Counted from the first letter of the stretch, positions 1 through 13,421 are shown. The stretch is 64,000 nucleotides of DNA from Rhabdornis inornatus (GCA_013397075.1 VWZS01002843.1:141501-205500); one strand, 5' to 3'. Numbers and translations: made by a program. The notes: a model not told the origin generated them from the letters alone.

Positions 1-545
1 ATTGACTACAATAGGGAGAAGCAGCAAGAGTGTGGTGCCAAAGACTTGTGCTTAGGGCACTTGTCTGAAAGATCCAGTGCTCAGTTCTGCGTTCAGAACT
101 GTAATTTTTACCCTATAAACTTTTTGATTATCATTTGTCATAGCAAAATGTTGTTCTGCCAGTGCATAATGTTAATTTTGAACATGCACTGAAAAGAATT
201 TAGACTTATGCTTTCTATGTATTCTATATTACAGATCAAGTAAGCAGAATGTGATCATTAAAAAAAAAAGTCATTCTATTTTGGATGCCACTACAGACTT
301 TAAAAATAATAGGTCTTAAATCTATCCATGATTTGTACTGACCTCAACAAGTCAAGAATGATTTGTCTTCAGTTACTTCTTTTTTTTCTCCTTGATTGAA
401 AACAAAACCTCTGTGGCTGTTTTTCTAATTTTGTAACAGTTATATATAACAGACCAACAAGCATAGAATACTATGGGCTTTTAAACTATTCTTCAGAAGC
501 TATGCAAGTCAACCTTGATAGTGAAATATTGCTTCATATGACAGG

Positions 546-566
546 ACAAAACAAAACAAAACAAAA
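546..566 (+). repeat. (ACAAA)n microsatellite
   Basis: Four uninterrupted ACAAA units are visible. It is a short simple repeat with no sign of function. Confidence 0.9.
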
Positions 567-2019
567 GTATCTGGAGAAGACTCCTAGGAACAATAATTGA
601 GGGATTTCCAATTGCTTATGTTCATCTGCAAGTCAGAACCACCTCTGTCATCTAGGAAATTGTGAGAGTTCCTGAATTAATTACCATGTGGCCGTTTTAG
701 AAGCAAATCTGCTTAACGGTTACCACTATGTTGAGTGTGAATAAAGATGCTTTGTATATTCTTTTTCTTAAGAAAATGTTCTCCACACACCACCCACAAA
801 TGCCTAAATAGAGCTACATTGTATTTTGACACTATTTCTGATTATTACTAAAAGAAATCTAATAAAAGCTCCTCACATGAGAGAGAGCTTTTTTCTTCTC
901 AAATCTTTGCTTCAGGAGACATGGCAATATTCTAAATTGCAGGGATCATTTCGACCAAACACATCTTCATCATGGATGTTTCCTCTGAAAATACATTCAT
1001 ATACTTGGATCACGCATATTTTACAAAATGCAGGTGCAGGATAGAGACACAGATCTCAGAAAAAGGGGATCTAAGATATTTCCTGCTGCTTAAACAACAC
1101 TCAAAGTGAATCCAGTTACGACTTTTTAAAATAATTGGACTTTTGCAGAATAATCAAACTCCAAGGACTATTTCTTCACACTTGCAATATAAAGGGAAAT
1201 GGCTGTCAAGTTGTATCAAGTTAATGCACTACAAATAATTGCCACTCCTATAACACCATCAGTCTCTGTCTCAAACTAATCAGTTGCCAAGTGCAAAGTT
1301 CTAAGCTTTTGTCATCCAACTGGTAAATAGTACCAACTCCTCCACCCCAAGCTTATAAATCAAGAAAAAATGTAGCTAAAATAAGATGTTCTGAATTACA
1401 ACTTCCACCATGGTCTAGCCAACAAAGAAAACATACCTTCTTACTCATATAATTGATTTTGTTGGAATACCTAGAGTATAACACCTGAAAAACAAAGCAA
1501 CAATTGTGGCTGTTGTGTAAGTTACTTTGGAATGTAATAGAAGATGTAGAAAAAAGCAAATGGAGCTACAAGTGGCCTCTATCACACACTATGCCAGAAA
1601 CATACTTGGAAAAAAGCTGAGACTTTATTCTGTACTTTTCCTGCTCTCTGGCCATTAATTCACACTCCAAGTGCACCCAAGGCCACCCAGTTTAAGAGCA
1701 TAACCAATTTACTGGTTAACATCTTTCAACCCAAGTGAGAGGACACAGGCAAAGAAAAAAATCTAATCATGAAAAGATGGCAGTGCAATGAGTATCAGTT
1801 AAGCCTGAACGTGAAATGCATGAGGAATATTGGAGAGACTGATGCCAGTAGCTTCTCAAGACAGACACAAAATCGGGCAATTGTGAAAGCTTCCCATGTC
1901 CTGATCCTGTTCCTTCACTCCACCAAGACAAATAGTCAATTTCATCTTTGCCCACGACAGTGAGATCATCAATTCTAACTGGCATGTAAACTGTTGTGGA
2001 GGAATTCCTCCCACCTAAG

Positions 2020-2079
2020 TTTAGTTGTCTAAATTTAGTTTTCCACAGTAGTCTTAGTTAAATTTAGTTGATTAACTAA
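2020..2079 (+). repeat. Cluster of TTTAGTT motifs with small hairpin
   Basis: TTTAGTT occurs at 2020, 2034 and 2063, with CTTAGTT at 2053. The last copy is followed by an inverted AACTAA, so TTAGTT and AACTAA can pair around a four-base loop (2064-2079). The spacing is irregular, so this is a degenerate motif cluster rather than a clean tandem array. Confidence 0.5.
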
Positions 2080-5000
2080 GGGGAGTCCTTTTTTACAGTC
2101 AGTGTAGTGAGACATGCTGCTACAGATTCCTCATATATATATCTTAGGTACTTTCTTTAGGATCAGATTAATTCCTCCTGGAGACCTTGTGGGCTATGAG
2201 GGAGGCCGATGCTGATTTGTTTGGATTTAGACATGCATAAAAGAATTAGAAAGACTTTTAGTGTGTCATCCAGAAAATGGATTTAGCCTACAAAATTCCA
2301 TGTGGGACATGTGAGTTATGAAAGGCAGCAGGAGACAGTTTAATCATGTATGAAACTGTGTTTGGATACATGGTAATTTAGATCTGTAGTACACATATTT
2401 ATAGATTTAGAGTTGTTTTGAACAGTAGAATTAATATTAACCTTTATAACAACTTCAAAACTTATATTTGTAAAATAAAAAGTGTGACATGCCCAGTTTT
2501 TACACTTGATAAATTATTTGTAACTTAAAACTTAATTAAAATAGGTCTTAGTTTAGTTCATCTTTTAAAGTAGTTACTCTGAAGCTTGACATATCTTATC
2601 AGTTTTGTGATACTGTAATATGATTTCTTCAAGGCAACTTTCTTTTTATTTTTATCTATTATAGAATGAATTTATATTAACAACTTTGAGTGAAACTGTG
2701 TAGCCATTTACATACTCTTTATACAAAAAGAATTATGACTCTGAAAAACTTATTTTTCCCTTTCTTGTTAGGTGAACATAATGTCCTCGGTACAACATGT
2801 AACTTAAAATTACAGCATCACCAAATGACAATGTCAGGCGCACTGGAGAACTCACATCTAAAATGGTACAATTCTTGGATTTTAAATCTTTCATTCATGC
2901 CACTGTGAAGGTCAGCTGTTGATGTTTTGAGTTGGTTAAGGACTGTGGAATGTTTTGCTTCTCAGCTTAGAATATTCTTCCCAAGCAGCCGCAGGGTTTG
3001 TTCCTGGGCCTAAATTAAGACTCAAAACATTCCACGACCCTTTGCCTTGTAAACTGAAACATCAACATCTGCCTCAAATACCACCCCTCCAGAAAGAGTG
3101 CACATGGGATGAAACATCATCACAAGTATTTTTACAGGTTATTTAGGAAGAGCCACTTTCAACCACTTGTAAATAATTAATTTAATTTTAAACCACCATA
3201 CTTTTATCAATAGGGTTTTCAGCTGCTATAGTTTAGAAAGCGTAAATTCCAGATGTCAAGTTCTGAAAATTTTGCTTTTATTTTTGCCAATAATTTGGCC
3301 ATGAGAGCATCCAGAAAGCAGGATTATCCAGACCTTCTGCTGCAATTGAATATGTGCACTACAGCTTTTAAAACCTGGTAGAGGGAGATTTTAATTTACA
3401 ACCTTTAATTTTGCCTTATTTAATGCAGTTTCTCCAGGACACTAATCTTACTGGAGACAGAAGAAATAAGTTGTTACTAGAAACAAATACTTCACTAGTA
3501 CTTCTATCACTATATCCTATTTTTAACAATTATATTTATCATTAGGCTTCGTACTTCAGATCGTTGCTTATGTTCAGAACTATTTCTTTTCTATTTTTGG
3601 ATCCGATCCTTCAGCACTAAACATTTCATTCCCACACAACTGCCTTAAAGAGACAGTAAGAACACATAGGAAACTACAAAAATAAATGTTTAGAAACAGC
3701 TAACCTTGCAGCATGTAAGCTGCAAAGTTACAAAGGTACAAAGCGTAGCTGCCATGTAACAGAACTTCAACACCTCTAATATATCACAGCTTCTTCCTTG
3801 TGGATCCAAAAAAAGATCATGGTCAACCACATGACATATGTACCCTTGACAATAAGCTGTGAAAACAACTGCTTAGTACTTAGTCCACTGCCTATTTCCT
3901 GTTTGGTTTGAAGCACAGAAACTCTTCCACAGACAGCCAATTCATTGCGAGAAGCATCTACCTCTGTTAAAGCAGGACACAACACCACCATTGATTTTAT
4001 GATGAAATTCTACTGAACAGCTTGTTTAAATCACAAGATAACAATGGCTTGAGAACATTGATCAACAATAATGATGAGGCCAGACTGAGACAAAGGAAAT
4101 GTGGTCATGGGGGAAGATGTCACTAGTTCAGGACTGCAAGGGGTCAGAGAGCGATCCAGACCTTCAGAGAGAGGAATCATGTGATCCACTGCAATAGCTT
4201 GGGAAGTTCAGATGCCAGCACCCAGGAAAACCAGCTTCAGAAAGGTGGCAGAAAAAGGGTGCAATCCACTGCGGACTGGAGAAAACGTGGAGAAATAAAG
4301 CCCTCACTACCAGGAAGGAAGAATACAATGGCTTAGGAGGAGAGCACCAGAACCATCACCAATTCCCTTCAGAAGATTGCAACCTGGACAAAATATACTT
4401 CATAAAGAATGGGATGTGGGATAAGTCTCATTTATCAGGGGACTCTCCAAAATAATTCCAGTATCCCCCCACAGTGGTGTAATCTATGTCAACAAAAGCA
4501 CTTGTCTGTTGCCATAGCATTTTTAAAAGTATATTGTGTTTACTGGCGAGTATGGCCTCTCTTATCCAGCTAAACGACCTAAGTATTTGAGGAAAATATT
4601 TGAAAGATATGTCTCCAAGGCTAAGCAAGAGGTGTGTGGAATGACTGAAGGCTTCTAATTAATTAAAGGTTTTCTTCCCTCTCCAGATCATGTCAAAATT
4701 CTTTACTTTTCATCTTTATTTGAGATTGTTGTGGGGCATTTTTAATAAATCAGTGACATTTACTCACTGACTGCACATTATACATCATCTCCAAATGCTC
4801 CTGTTCTTATATACCACCTCTACTTCAACAGAAGAGCATTAGAGGCTGGTAAAGTTACTGGGAAAACAAGAAACTGAAAGCTAGACGGTGTGGAAATACC
4901 TAATTAAAGTTGGAGCAATAATCTCTGCTTTGCTGATTTCCTTGGTATGAAAGAAGAGAACTCCAGCAATTATAATCTAAAATAAATACCACTCCCTGTA

Positions 5001-5474
5001 GCCTTTCTGAATGAAGATACTGAAGCTGTGCTGGAGGGCTAAGTGGATCAGTCTTTCATTAATGTCAGGAAGCACCTATTGTCCTTGTGTTGGGTGGTGG
5101 GAATGCCAGCACAGAGCTGTACAGCTCTTTCCCAGGGATCCTACCTGTGCCTATGTAGTATGTGTAGATTTCACACATCTTCTCTCCTCTGTATTTTGGT
5201 CAGACCTATGTTTCCTACACAATTTATATGCTGTTATTGAATCAAATGTGACCTCCAGCTTGTGATATGAATATGTAGCTCCTCAAGATGTGGCACAGGA
5301 ACCATCTGAGCTTGAAAATAAATGGTGGAAATAAAGGCTGGTTATCAACAAAATTCCAGCCTGTGGAGACCACAGCTGAGACACAGTGTTGTCAAATCTG
5401 CCAATAAAAATAAACTTCTTTCTCAGTATTTTTTTCTCTCTTTTTTCTTCTTGGGCTTTGAAGACAGTGATGTA

Positions 5475-5896
5475 CCTTGAGGGGAAGCCATATGAGGAGC
5501 AGATGAGGTCCCTTGGTCTGTTCAGCCTGGAGGAGACTGAGGGGAGCCCTCACTGCAGTTACAGCTTCCTCATGAGGGGAAGAGGAGGGGCAGACACTGA
5601 TCTCTTCTGTGTGGTGACAGAACCCAAGGGAACAGCATGAAGTTGTGTCAGGAGAGGTTTAGGTTGAATATTAGAAAAAGATTCTTCACCCAGAAGGTGG
5701 TTGGGCACTGGAGTAAGCTCCAGGGAAGTGGGCACAGTACCAGCCTGACAGAGTTCAAGAAGTGTGTGGACAATACTCTTGGGCATATGAGGGCACAGGA
5801 CTCTAGGGGATGGTCCTGTGCAGGGCCAGAATCTGGACTTTGATGATCCCAGTGGGACCCTTCCAACTCAGAATATTCTGTGATTCTATGATTCTT
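5475..5896 (+). mobile_element. CR1 LINE fragment, 3' end, plus strand
   Basis: The sequence follows the 3' part of avian CR1 non-LTR retrotransposons. It runs through the C-terminal reverse-transcriptase region and the 3' UTR and ends in the diagnostic tail attctgtgattctatg. Recognisable CR1 protein remnants include FSLEETEG near 5520 and the FRLNIRKRFFTQK segment near 5660-5700, in different frames, so the copy is frameshifted and dead. It is truncated at the 5' end, as nearly all CR1 copies are. Flanking open frames on both strands (5386-5899) are shadows of this element. CR1 copies are the main support for calling the host a bird. Confidence 0.92.
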
Positions 5897-8601
5897 CATA
5901 TTATTCCAAAGTTAAAGTTTCATTAGATAATTTGTTCTTACATTTCCCAGTGTAGCTACTTGTTCCACCTTGGTGTAGCTCCAGGCACAGAATATTGCTG
6001 CAGATAGAGCTGCAGGAACTATGTAATTTAACCTCTCTAAGAGAAGAGAAAGCTTATAACAGATAAATTGTACTAGCTAATCTCTGCTGTCTTACCCAGC
6101 ACAGAAACAACCCAAGGAAATGTTCAGGAAAATAAAGCTAACATGAACAGACTGCTGCCTGGGTACTTTCCTTCTCTCCTCCTCTCAATGGAGGAGAAAA
6201 CCTTCAACTCAGAGGCACAGAGCCCTGGGTATTCCATTTCTTTGAAAACTCATGCAAATTTAGAGTAATTTGCATTCAGTTTGACTCTCACTACTCTGTT
6301 TATCTTTTCTGTTATTTATCACAAAGTTATTTTGGAGGAAAATTTACTAAAATGGAAAGACTGTGCCAGAGGTGGCAACTTTGCTCCAGCTGCCCAGAAA
6401 GCCAGCCTGAAATACACAATACTTGTAATAGCTGGTTTTTCTGAGTGTATTACTTGGCCCATCTCTTCTTTTCAGACTTCCATACTTAACATGTTTCATG
6501 TCAATAATTCGTAACACAAATTACATTAAAAATCTGTCATCATATAAACAGTTGAAACAGCTAATGAATGTGCTAATCATCTCTTACTAGATAAAGACTA
6601 TTAAACAATGTGCTGCCAAAAAGAAAAAAAAAGATGAAATCTGCATGCTGAAATACTAACAAAGTCTTTTAGCTTGGGGTCATTATTTAATGACAGACTG
6701 AGGCTTTGCAAAGGATCAAAATGCCTTTTTACAATGGATTTCAAAGTTTCAAAATTGAAGTGTGTTCTAAATGAGACAATTTCAATATTACTCAAGAAGA
6801 AAAAATGCTGAGAGATGGGAGTGTGGGAAGAAAATACACTGATTAATCAAAATTTTTTTTAAAAGTTACAATTTTGACATTAATAGTGCATTTAAATAAT
6901 TTTAAAATTAAACAAAAAATTAAATAACTAAAACTTTCAGAGACATTGTTCCAAAGATATCTAAACTGATTATTTCAACATTCTGGAATAATAATCTCCC
7001 TCTGAAGCTTTCATCCAAAATAAAATTCTGATATCAATTTTTCTGCTAATTGCTGGATGCAATTTTAATTTGTCTTATTTTTACTATCTCTTGGTTTTAC
7101 TGACTTTTATTTACACTGAATGAAAACTCAAGAATCTCATTAGCAGAATTAATTATGTTCACTATTTTTTTACATCAGGTTTCAGACACAGTGAGGTAAA
7201 CTTTTTTAACTTTGCAGTCCTAAGCATACAATACCAAACTGTAATATACCTGAAAAAATTTGATCACTGAAGGTGCTCCTACAATATAACAGTTCTGCAT
7301 TTCTACTGAAGTATTTATATTTTTTTATCTTTATATTTGAATACTTATGAATATATTTTAATATATATTGTGCAATGTGATGACATTTCTTGTCATCCAT
7401 GTTATGGATTATATATTTAAAAACAAAAATCAATTTTAACTATGTGTTTAACTTTTATGTTATAAAAGATTGGGATAGAGACACAAACCAGATTTTTGGA
7501 TCAGAACATAAAGTTGCAAATACAGTGTATGTGATTTCATTAAAAGCGCTCACATAGTCATTAAGTCCCATAGATACCAAATTATATTAAAAGAAATTTC
7601 TGTCCCTCATATATTTCCACACTAGCTCTTGCAAGGAATAACAATATTTTTTTGATAAAGTCACAGAAATGCCACATAGAGATTCAGGGTTCTTTATATG
7701 AAATATGCAAATGGCAGCTATAAAAGATTCAGGTGATCTGCATAAAGCACCCTCAGGCAAAGTTCATTACACCTTAATGGAACCAGAAATATTTTTAAAA
7801 AGTCCCACATGCTCATGTTTTAACTGCCTGAATTAAACCAAGAGCCAAACCATGCAACGCTGATTCATTTCCTCAGTGCCTGTTTTGCTCATGTAAAGAC
7901 CCTCATGCAGAAGACAGAATTAGCAAAAACCCAGATGCACTGCAAAACACACCACAGCAGCATCACTAAATGATCCCCATAGCACAAGTGTTGGTTCAGA
8001 CCTTATTTAGGAGTTTACTGATTCTTATAATGCCCTTCACATGAAGGTCTGCCACCATCCTTGCTGCCTGTGAACATCTGCCAACCATCCTGTGCAGCTC
8101 ACGGCAAAATGCTTTCACAGGTGATGCTGCACCCTCTTATGGGAAGTGAGAACCTCCAACGCATTGAAGTCAGAGGATGCCCTCATGCTTTGAGAGAATT
8201 TAGCCAGTGCTGGACTGTCACATGTCCCACTCACACATGCTGAGAGGCTGGAGGGAAACCCTTTGCAACCTCCTCCTGAGTCCCGGGCTTCAGGCACAGA
8301 AACAAAACCAGAACTGAGGACCACACTGCCCACATTTGGCCAGACATGGCTTGTGTCCAACTGCATTTCTGCTTACCCAGTAGTTCTATACAGAGGAATT
8401 GCATGACTTGTCCTCCCTGGGCACCTTGACCTCTACAATACAAATGAGGCTTTGATCTTCCTTGGTTTCTTGTCTACAGAAGTGGGTAAAAAAATGTGCT
8501 TCAGCTGTATTCAGGCTTGTACTGAGGTAAGACAGCCATAAGATTTATGCATTATTTTCTTTATCTTTACTTTTGGGCAAAGAGACACAACCACTGGGAC
8601 A
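5897..8601. other. AT-rich non-coding DNA, no gene seen
   Basis: Very AT-rich, especially 6840-7440, with only short chance open frames. At 8061-8443 several short frames overlap on both strands in slightly GC-richer sequence, but none resembles a protein and no splice context stands out. Confidence 0.65.
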
Positions 8602-8686
8602 GGAATAGAATAGAATAGGAATAGAATAGAATAGAATAGAATAGAATAGAATAGAATAGAATAGAATAGAATAGAATAGAATAGAA
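8602..8686 (+). repeat. (GAATA)n microsatellite at CR1 tail
   Basis: About 17 units of GAATA (TATTC on the other strand), with one extra G interruption near 8618. It directly abuts the 3' end of a minus-strand CR1 copy, whose normal tail is a short attctatg-type repeat. The array is therefore best read as an expansion of the CR1 tail. Confidence 0.93.
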
Positions 8687-8810
8687 GTATTTCAGTTGAA
8701 AGGGGTCTACAACAATCAGCTAGTCCAACTTTCTGAACACTCCAGGGATGACCAAACTATTAAACTATGTTATTAAGGGCATTGTGCAAATGCCTCTAAA
8801 CATTCCCCAC
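8687..8810 (-). mobile_element. CR1 LINE 3' fragment, minus strand
   Basis: Starting right after the GAATA array, the plus strand reads agtatttcagttgaaaggg and then a tagtccaact segment. This is the reverse complement of a CR1 3' UTR of a type common in birds. Similarity fades around 8800-8810. The copy is short and 5'-truncated. Its 3' end is marked by the expanded tail at 8602-8686, so the insertion reads right to left. Confidence 0.8.
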
Positions 8811-9814
8811 CAGCAGGAATGCATCACAAATTGGCAAGCATATTGGACTGAGAGCAACGTTTATACAGAGTTTTTGCTGACAGCTGGGTGTGAAGATTAC
8901 TTTTTGTTTGGTTGTGTGGCTTTGGTTGGCTTGGTAAAAATTTACCTCAGTGCTTTGGTTTTCATTGCCTGAAGGATAGATGAGGCTGCAGGATGAGGCG
9001 AATTGCAAATCAGCTAAATGAAAGCAGGAATAATAAACAGCCTCAGTAAATTCAAAAGTCTTTTCACAGAGAACATGTCAGCAAAAGACAGAAATTTTCT
9101 CACACAGTTATTGTGAAGAAGGTAACAGTTAAACATTATCTAACCGTAAAAGTTAATTAGGAATAACATATTGAGCATTAATCAGAGAGAAGAGAGAAGA
9201 GAAAATCAAGAAATATTAAATAAGATTTGCTACATTTTCCCTATTTTTCCTAATCTACTCCAATATTGCAGTTCAAATAAAGGTAAGATTCTGATATTTT
9301 TGATCACATGATACACTTATTAGAACACTTTGCTCTAATAAGTGACATTAGAAGAGGCACAAGATTGAAAGAGAAAACCTGTAGCATTCATTTTAATTTC
9401 ATTCCTATTCATTTGATTGACAGGAAATTACTTTCCTGTTTGTGATATATGGTAGTGACACTCATATACACACTGAAGTAATGTGACAGTGATGACTTCA
9501 AAGTACAGTCATTGCAAGATATACATTTGGGGAGGTTCTACAGTCTGCTGTTACTACTCATGAAAACATGATAAATAAGGAAAGAATTATAGTACTTTGT
9601 TTTCTAGCAAGTACAATTCTGGACTTCACAGCGCCTGTGAGAAGTCTTAAAAACAGCTGTAAATAGAAACAACAAAAGTGCCTAATTTCAGGTCTGTCTT
9701 CAAGTGTATGGCACTGTGTCTGTGCTACAGCAGTGCCAGCGGGACATCACATGCTCCCCAGAGAGGCATAGTGCTGACAGCAAACCTCACCCAAAATTGT
9801 TCCATGAACAAGAG
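8811..9814. other. AT-rich non-coding DNA, no gene seen
   Basis: No recognisable feature apart from a short purine tract (GA-rich) at about 9184-9206. Open frames are short and overlap on opposite strands. Confidence 0.6.
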
Positions 9815-9935
9815 ATTATCTCTCTTTTACAGATGAAGTTGGAGGCTGAATTTTTATTGACTTGCACAGTGGCACCAAGGCAGCTGATGGTTCAGGGAGT
9901 GGGACCGAAGTCCTGTCTCTGCTGTCTTAGTGCAA
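9815..9935 (+). mobile_element. MIR-like ancient SINE fragment
   Basis: The segment contains the landmarks of the 3' half of a MIR element in order: ttttacagatgaag, then ggctgaa, then ttgacttgcacagtggcac (compare the MIR core gacttgcccaaggtcac), a cagctgatgg stretch, and an accgaagtcctgtctctg stretch matching the MIR 'acccaggtctg' region. Old MIR copies survive at low density in birds, and the divergence here fits that age. It lies inside a 236-codon open frame (9704-10414), which weakens any case for that frame being a protein. The call rests on eye alignment only. Confidence 0.6.
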
Positions 9936-12780
9936 ATGTGAAAGGGAAGATTAGCTTTTACCTGACTGAAAGAGTTGGCTGCCATTCAGATGAAGAGTCC
10001 CTCATGGATTTTCTATGTGGAGAAGAGGAGGACAGGGAAGTCTGCCAAGAGTCACAGAGCTGCCCATCAACAGCACTGAGACCCCGTGCTTCTTGTTACA
10101 CCATGAAAGGGGCCGTGTCCTTCTCTTCTCTTCCTCCCTCACCCCTGTGGAATCTCACAAATCACATCTCCACAAGGAATCACGGCCGTTTTGGCTCCCT
10201 TCACCCTCGAAGCCTACAAGATATTGATGAGGCTATTTTGCTGTATGTGCTTGCATTTAAAATCTACAGACACCCTTGGGCATGCAGTGACAGGAAAAAC
10301 AATTTAGTAGTAGCAGCAACAGCAAAGGAAAGTAACTATCACCTGAGAAGATCTGTTTCTCCAATTGTAAAGACCACATTATATTTTATTACAAGACTGC
10401 ACCAACCACACTAGATGAAATTTGCCAAACACATCATCATCTTACAAGAGGCAGCAATTCTACAGCTATCACTAAACAAGGTTATGTAGTCCAGACTGCT
10501 AAAGCAGCTTCAGAAAGAGAACATAAAAGCAGAATTCTCCAGACTTACCAGTTATGGAAGAATTTAAAATTGCATATTTAAGACCTGTGCTTAGAATAAA
10601 TATCCACCTCGCCGGGATTTTAGATGGAATGTGATTTTATGAACTTTCATTATGTCTGTGCTGACATGTCAGAATGAACTTGGGAACCATCCCAGGCTGG
10701 CTTGGAGGGGACACACTAACTGTGGTGGACAGGGGAAAATGGTTCTCATGGCTGTGTGTGCTGCAGAGAGGAGCAGATATGCTTGGGAGACAATGTCAGT
10801 GTGGAACATCAAGCATGATGCACCAGCATATATGTTTTTTCCTAATAAAGGAACATGGAAGACTACCAACTCAGAAGGTAAAAGCTTTTGCTCATCATAC
10901 TCAGTCAGGCTCGCATCTCTTCAAGTTTCCATGACCACAGTGCCCACGACAATTTAGCAAAACAGCCACAGCACTGTCCAGAGACAAATTCTGCCAATGA
11001 TCTGTAGTGAAGGAGCTGGGTTTTAGATAGCGACATCACGACGCAGGGAACCAGTGAAAGACTGAGCAAGTCATGAAAAGCTCTCCAACTGTGGACCTCC
11101 CTAGGGCTCCTCACAAGTAATTATGCTGCTATGCCAACAGCATTTGATCCTACCATAACTAGAATTTCACCCACAAAAGCCGAGTGGCACCCTAGGAGAC
11201 TGTCCTACCAAGCATGATTTCCTCAGCTGCTAAGAACACTGACTGGAGAAAGCAACAAAAGGAAATCGCCTCCCAGCAGGGAAACATTCCTTCCTTCAGT
11301 TCTCCCAAAAAGGAAAAAAAAAACTATATCCTTTTTCAGACCGGTAAGCCTAATGTTTACCTGAGTGTTCCCACGTTTCCTGTTTTATCTAAACTATGTC
11401 TATCAAAGTGAAGGACGGGTTTTGAAAAGGAGCATGGCACAAAGAGACAGAGCCTTCTACTGCCTGTATCCTTGAGGTAAGGATGGCACACAGATGCCAG
11501 CTGCCTTTCTGAGATTCACACACAAGCAGGAGATCTTTGACCTGAGCGAGTTACCTCAGTGCAATCTTGTGGGCGGTGTATGAGACTTTGGGGAGAAATG
11601 CCAAGAGACAGTGGAACTGAAGCATTGCTGGGGACTCTGCAGAAAACATACACTCTTATTTTGCTCTTCTCTGTCATCTCTTCATTTGCTTGCATATGGC
11701 TGCAATGAGTAGGGCCAGTGATTTCTTTGTCTAAAATGGCACCTGTGATTAATTAAATTTAGAGGAGGGACATCAGTATGACTATAAATAGTAAATGTAT
11801 TTTCAGAAAAACATTCCTATAGAAAGAGCTAGAAGACTATCCTTGATTCAGCAAGCACTCCAGCACTCACTTAAATCTCAGTGAAGTTTAATGGGGTTTA
11901 AAGGTACTCTGAAGACTTTTCCCTACACAGCATTCTAAGTGATGTTGTGAATGCACAGGGCATATAAAAGATTGAATGTATTTGGCTTATGAAAGGCTTA
12001 TCATCTTTTCTGGAGTTGTACCACTTTACATGAAGCAAACCTCTAAGGAGACCATTATTTCAGGTCATTTTGTTGGCTACATCTTCTTACAAACTTTCTG
12101 TTTCACTTCTACATCACACTCTGCCCTACACAAAGATCTCAGACTGAATAATGCGTTCCAGAATTTAGGTACAAAATTATATATAAGATGTTAAGAAATG
12201 TGCCACATTTTCAGATCCTTGAATGCTAAGCGATATAAAGTATTCAGAGGAGAATTTCTTCCTGTGCATGTGGAGATTTCTTATTTTCATAAGCCATCAT
12301 ATAAAAGCAACTTCTAATATAAATAAAAGCTAGTTTCATCTGAAATGCAAGCAGTGAGGGCAATTAAAAGGAAATAAATGCATAGTCAGTGAATCTAATG
12401 TTGGCCTTTCTTAAATAAAGATTTATGGAATTGTTGAACTTACAGATCACATTACAACATCTTAATTTTTTCCTCCTCCTTAAGACATTCATCCTGAACT
12501 ATTAAAAGGAAAAGGGCCTCTGAGATCACTCTGTACATAAACTAACTCCCAAGCACCTGTTTAGGAATGAAAAATATGTTTTATTTCAAGAACTGCTCAT
12601 ATCCCCTTCACCTCCATTGAAAGGGCCAAAAAAGCCACAGACACTGCAAAAATGAGTAAGAGAACTGCAAGCAGCTCCACATCACAGAACTATATATACA
12701 TTCATATACAGCCACAGCTGTTCTTGTGCTGGTGAGAACATGCTTATATAACATGCTTAGGAGACTCTTAGGAAGGGGAA
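9936..12780. other. Non-coding DNA with a few longer open frames
   Basis: The 236-codon open frame 9704-10414 (plus strand) extends into this stretch, and overlapping 66-101 codon frames occur at 10652-11114 on both strands. None resembles a known family. Local GC is a little higher than the neighbourhood, which lengthens chance frames. The remainder (11400-12780) is AT-rich with no feature seen. Confidence 0.5.
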
Positions 12781-12809
12781 CAAAAGATTTCAGGATAGAT
12801 GTACTTCTG

Positions 12810-12910
12810 TTCAGATACCTGGTGAGTAAAGCATCAGGCTGGAACTCAAGGTACCATTGGGTGATACTGGGTGAGTCACGTTGCCCAGTGACTCACAGAA
12901 TTAGGATTGT
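12810..12910 (+). mobile_element. Possible MIR-like SINE fragment (weak)
   Basis: The run gggtgatactgggtgagtca, followed by ttgccc and a later gaaactga, recalls the 'tgtgaccttgggcaagtcac ... cagtttcc' core of MIR and related core-SINEs. The match is short and interrupted, so this is tentative. It sits within a 100-codon open frame (12726-13028), again suggesting that frame is not a gene. Confidence 0.3.
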
Positions 12911-13163
12911 GAAACTGATTTTACCTGGGACAAGAGCTGCATACAGAAGAGATGTTACTCTCATTCCAGCTGATGGAAATTATGTCAGTACTGCCCTTGC
13001 TGAACTTTATGAAGAAGATGCAGATTGACCTGATTCAAAACTCAAATGAAAGTCAAAATTCACAAATTATAAAGCTTTTAGGATGAAGCCATTGGACCTA
13101 CTCATATATACATCCAAAATGCACACAAATATATTGATCTGGATCAAAAATACTTGTGCTATT

Positions 13164-13232
13164 AAAAAAAAAACAACAACCAAACAAAAATCCCCAAACC
13201 AAACCAAAATGCAAAACAACAACAACAAAAAA
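13164..13232 (+). repeat. A-rich / (AAC)n low-complexity tract
   Basis: A-rich sequence with CAA, CAAA and AAC units and occasional CCCC. It may be the remnant tail of a retroposed sequence, but no body of a SINE or processed gene is recognisable upstream. Confidence 0.85.
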
Positions 13233-13421
13233 GGTGAAGTCTGCAAATCATATCTACTGTTATTTATTGGACTTCGAAGCTTCTATTCAACCATTAATGT
13301 TTGTGGTCATATGAGATCACCCACTGTGGCTACTTCATAAGGCAGTATTTTGCTTTGAAACACTGAATACATTGTATGGTATTTACTTGTGCCTCACTAT
13401 TTTGGGATAATTCTGGACTTT

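Larger units (their letters stand above)
1..5474. other. AT-rich non-coding DNA, no gene seen
   Basis: No open frame here exceeds about 84 codons and none resembles a known protein. The stretch is AT-rich and CpG-poor, as expected of avian intergenic or long-intron DNA. It contains a short ACAAA microsatellite near 546 and a cluster of TTTAGTT motifs near 2020-2080. A somewhat GC-richer patch lies at about 4080-4330, which could be an old unrecognised repeat. I see no tRNA, rRNA or promoter-like CpG cluster. Confidence 0.7.

Noticed and set aside
5386..5899. Several overlapping 68-84 codon frames as genes
   Set aside because: They lie wholly or mostly in a dead CR1 copy and are its frameshifted remnants or antisense shadows.
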